From Nocardia arthritidis (GTDB lineage Bacteria > Actinomycetota > Actinomycetes > Mycobacteriales > Mycobacteriaceae), in NCBI RefSeq assembly GCF_011801145.1, contig NZ_CP046172.1, forward strand, positions 8,804,001-8,868,000: a stretch of 64,000 nucleotides of DNA. The letters are read 5' to 3'. Made by a program: the position numbers and the translations under genes. Numbering within the stretch: position 1 is the stretch's first letter; each line of letters begins with the position of its first letter. This document shows, one piece after another, positions 63,453-64,000 of this stretch. The notes beneath the pieces are model-generated. The model had not been told where the DNA came from, ran no database searches, and was given only the letters and a program-made list of their open reading frames with translations.

Positions 63453-63825
63453 GGTAGTTCGTCAACTCCTGTAATGCGTCGTCACCCAGATGGTCCGCGC
63501 TCGGCCGCAAGGCGACGAAGGGAATTCGCTTGTCCCGCTGCGCGATCAGCAGACTCAGCTGACGGTATGGACTGTGGTACTCGTCGGGGTCGTCGGAAAG
63601 GAAGTTCCCCGGCATATCGAAGTAGCGAGCCAACGCCGTGAGCAGGTGCTCGTCCGGCCGGTGCGCACCCGGCCGCCGCAGCGCATCGATATCCGCTTCC
63701 GATACCGAAAGTGCTTGCGCCACAGTCGCCGTGGCAACCTCGACGCCATTGCTGTCGACGACCGTCGCGAAAAGTATGTTCACCCGATCTTCCAATGGCA
63801 CAACGCGGCTGCTGCTCCGGCTCAC
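63433..63825 (-). CDS. XRE-type regulator paired with the ImmA/IrrE peptidase
   Basis: The 130-residue protein has an XRE-like helix-turn-helix core (VATATVAQALSVSEADIDALR, HLLTALARYFDMPGNFLSDD) and a C-terminal helical tail (DALQELTNYLESLG) that could be the peptidase-recognition or oligomerisation region. GTG 63825 overlaps the stop of the upstream gene (GTGA), and its 3' end overlaps the peptidase gene, so all are translationally coupled. Confidence 0.75.
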   Translation of the reverse strand: MSRSSSRVVPLEDRVNILFATVVDSNGVEVATATVAQALSVSEADIDALRRPGAHRPDEHLLTALARYFDMPGNFLSDDPDEYHSPYRQLSLLIAQRDKRIPFVALRPSADHLGDDALQELTNYLESLGQ

Positions 63826-64000
63826 CGGCCTTCTCCCTCGGTCAGGCTGATCCGGTCCAGCTTAGACCGCCACCGCCTGGTGAAGGTCGCTTCCAGAGCA
63901 GGATCCAGATCCGTTGCGACGCCGGCGAGCCACCGCCGATACTGCTGGTTCTCCCGCTCGATTCCGGTCGCGGTCGGCGGCGTCGCCAACAGCGCACCGA
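63822..64000 (-). CDS. C-terminal fragment of a gene running off the window
   Basis: The last 58 codons of a minus-strand gene are visible, ending ...RRWRSKLDRISLTEGEGR with TGA overlapping the GTG of the XRE gene. The sequence GIERENQQYRRWLAGVATDL suggests a helical charged C-terminus. No family can be named. The overlap puts it in the same coupled operon as the XRE and ImmA/IrrE genes. Confidence 0.55.
   Translation of the reverse strand, partial: GALLATPPTATGIERENQQYRRWLAGVATDLDPALEATFTRRWRSKLDRISLTEGEGR

Overview
The window is high-GC actinobacterial DNA with strong third-position GC bias, many ATGA/GTGA stop-start overlaps and frequent GTG starts. The block metG / tatD - rpfB - ksgA, followed by rsmI / pmt and arcA, matches the order I know from Mycobacterium tuberculosis (Rv1001-Rv1010). 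An MgtA-like mannosyltransferase, an MmpL-type transporter and a GAP (lipid-addressing) protein also point to a mycolic-acid-producing actinomycete. Nocardia is the best guess, from family knowledge and not from a search.

Layout. 1-5.4 kb is accessory: a truncated serine hydrolase, a CPBP protease, an ADP-ribosyltransferase-like gene coupled to a 49-aa gene, a metallo-beta-lactamase-fold gene divergent from an HxlR regulator, and a Vps62-repeat protein with a possible pore-forming C-terminus. 5.4-17.2 kb is the conserved core: ksgA, a secretory lipase, rpfB, tatD, metG, a PEP-mutase-family gene, rsmI, pmt, a GntR regulator, arcA and soxR. 17-28.7 kb holds dehydrogenases, mgtA, a GAF-GGDEF-EAL cyclic-di-GMP protein with a partner gene, two tandem GyrI-like proteins, udgB, a GAP protein, two methyltransferases and a CGNR regulator with a palindromic operator.

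28.7-38.1 kb is the most coherent accessory system, a divergent uronate-oligosaccharide utilisation locus. One arm is kduI - kduD - IclR regulator. The other is an ABC importer (lipoprotein and two permeases), an unassigned 890-aa cytoplasmic protein and a GH105-like unsaturated uronyl hydrolase, all joined by overlapping stops and starts. A perfect 17-bp palindrome lies between the arms. Import, intracellular cleavage, release of the unsaturated uronate and conversion to 2-keto-3-deoxygluconate are covered. The ATPase, KDG kinase/aldolase and a secreted lyase are not in the window.

38-45 kb carries an MmpL-type transporter, small membrane proteins, a methyltransferase, a second secretory lipase and an SGNH esterase. 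45.2-48.5 kb is a tryptophan unit: a 16-codon leader peptide with tandem Trp codons and mutually exclusive RNA stems, then trpS, kynA and kynU. 48.6-60 kb holds a DsbA/FrnE-like protein, several stand-alone enzymes, LysR and TetR regulators, a secreted phosphoesterase, a polysaccharide deacetylase, and a haloacetate-dehalogenase-like hydrolase paired with a PEP-mutase-family enzyme. 60-64 kb has a TPR remnant, a beta-lactamase-family esterase and an overlapping cassette of XRE regulator, ImmA/IrrE metallopeptidase and polytopic membrane protein that runs off the end. I saw no rRNA, tRNA, CRISPR array or transposase.
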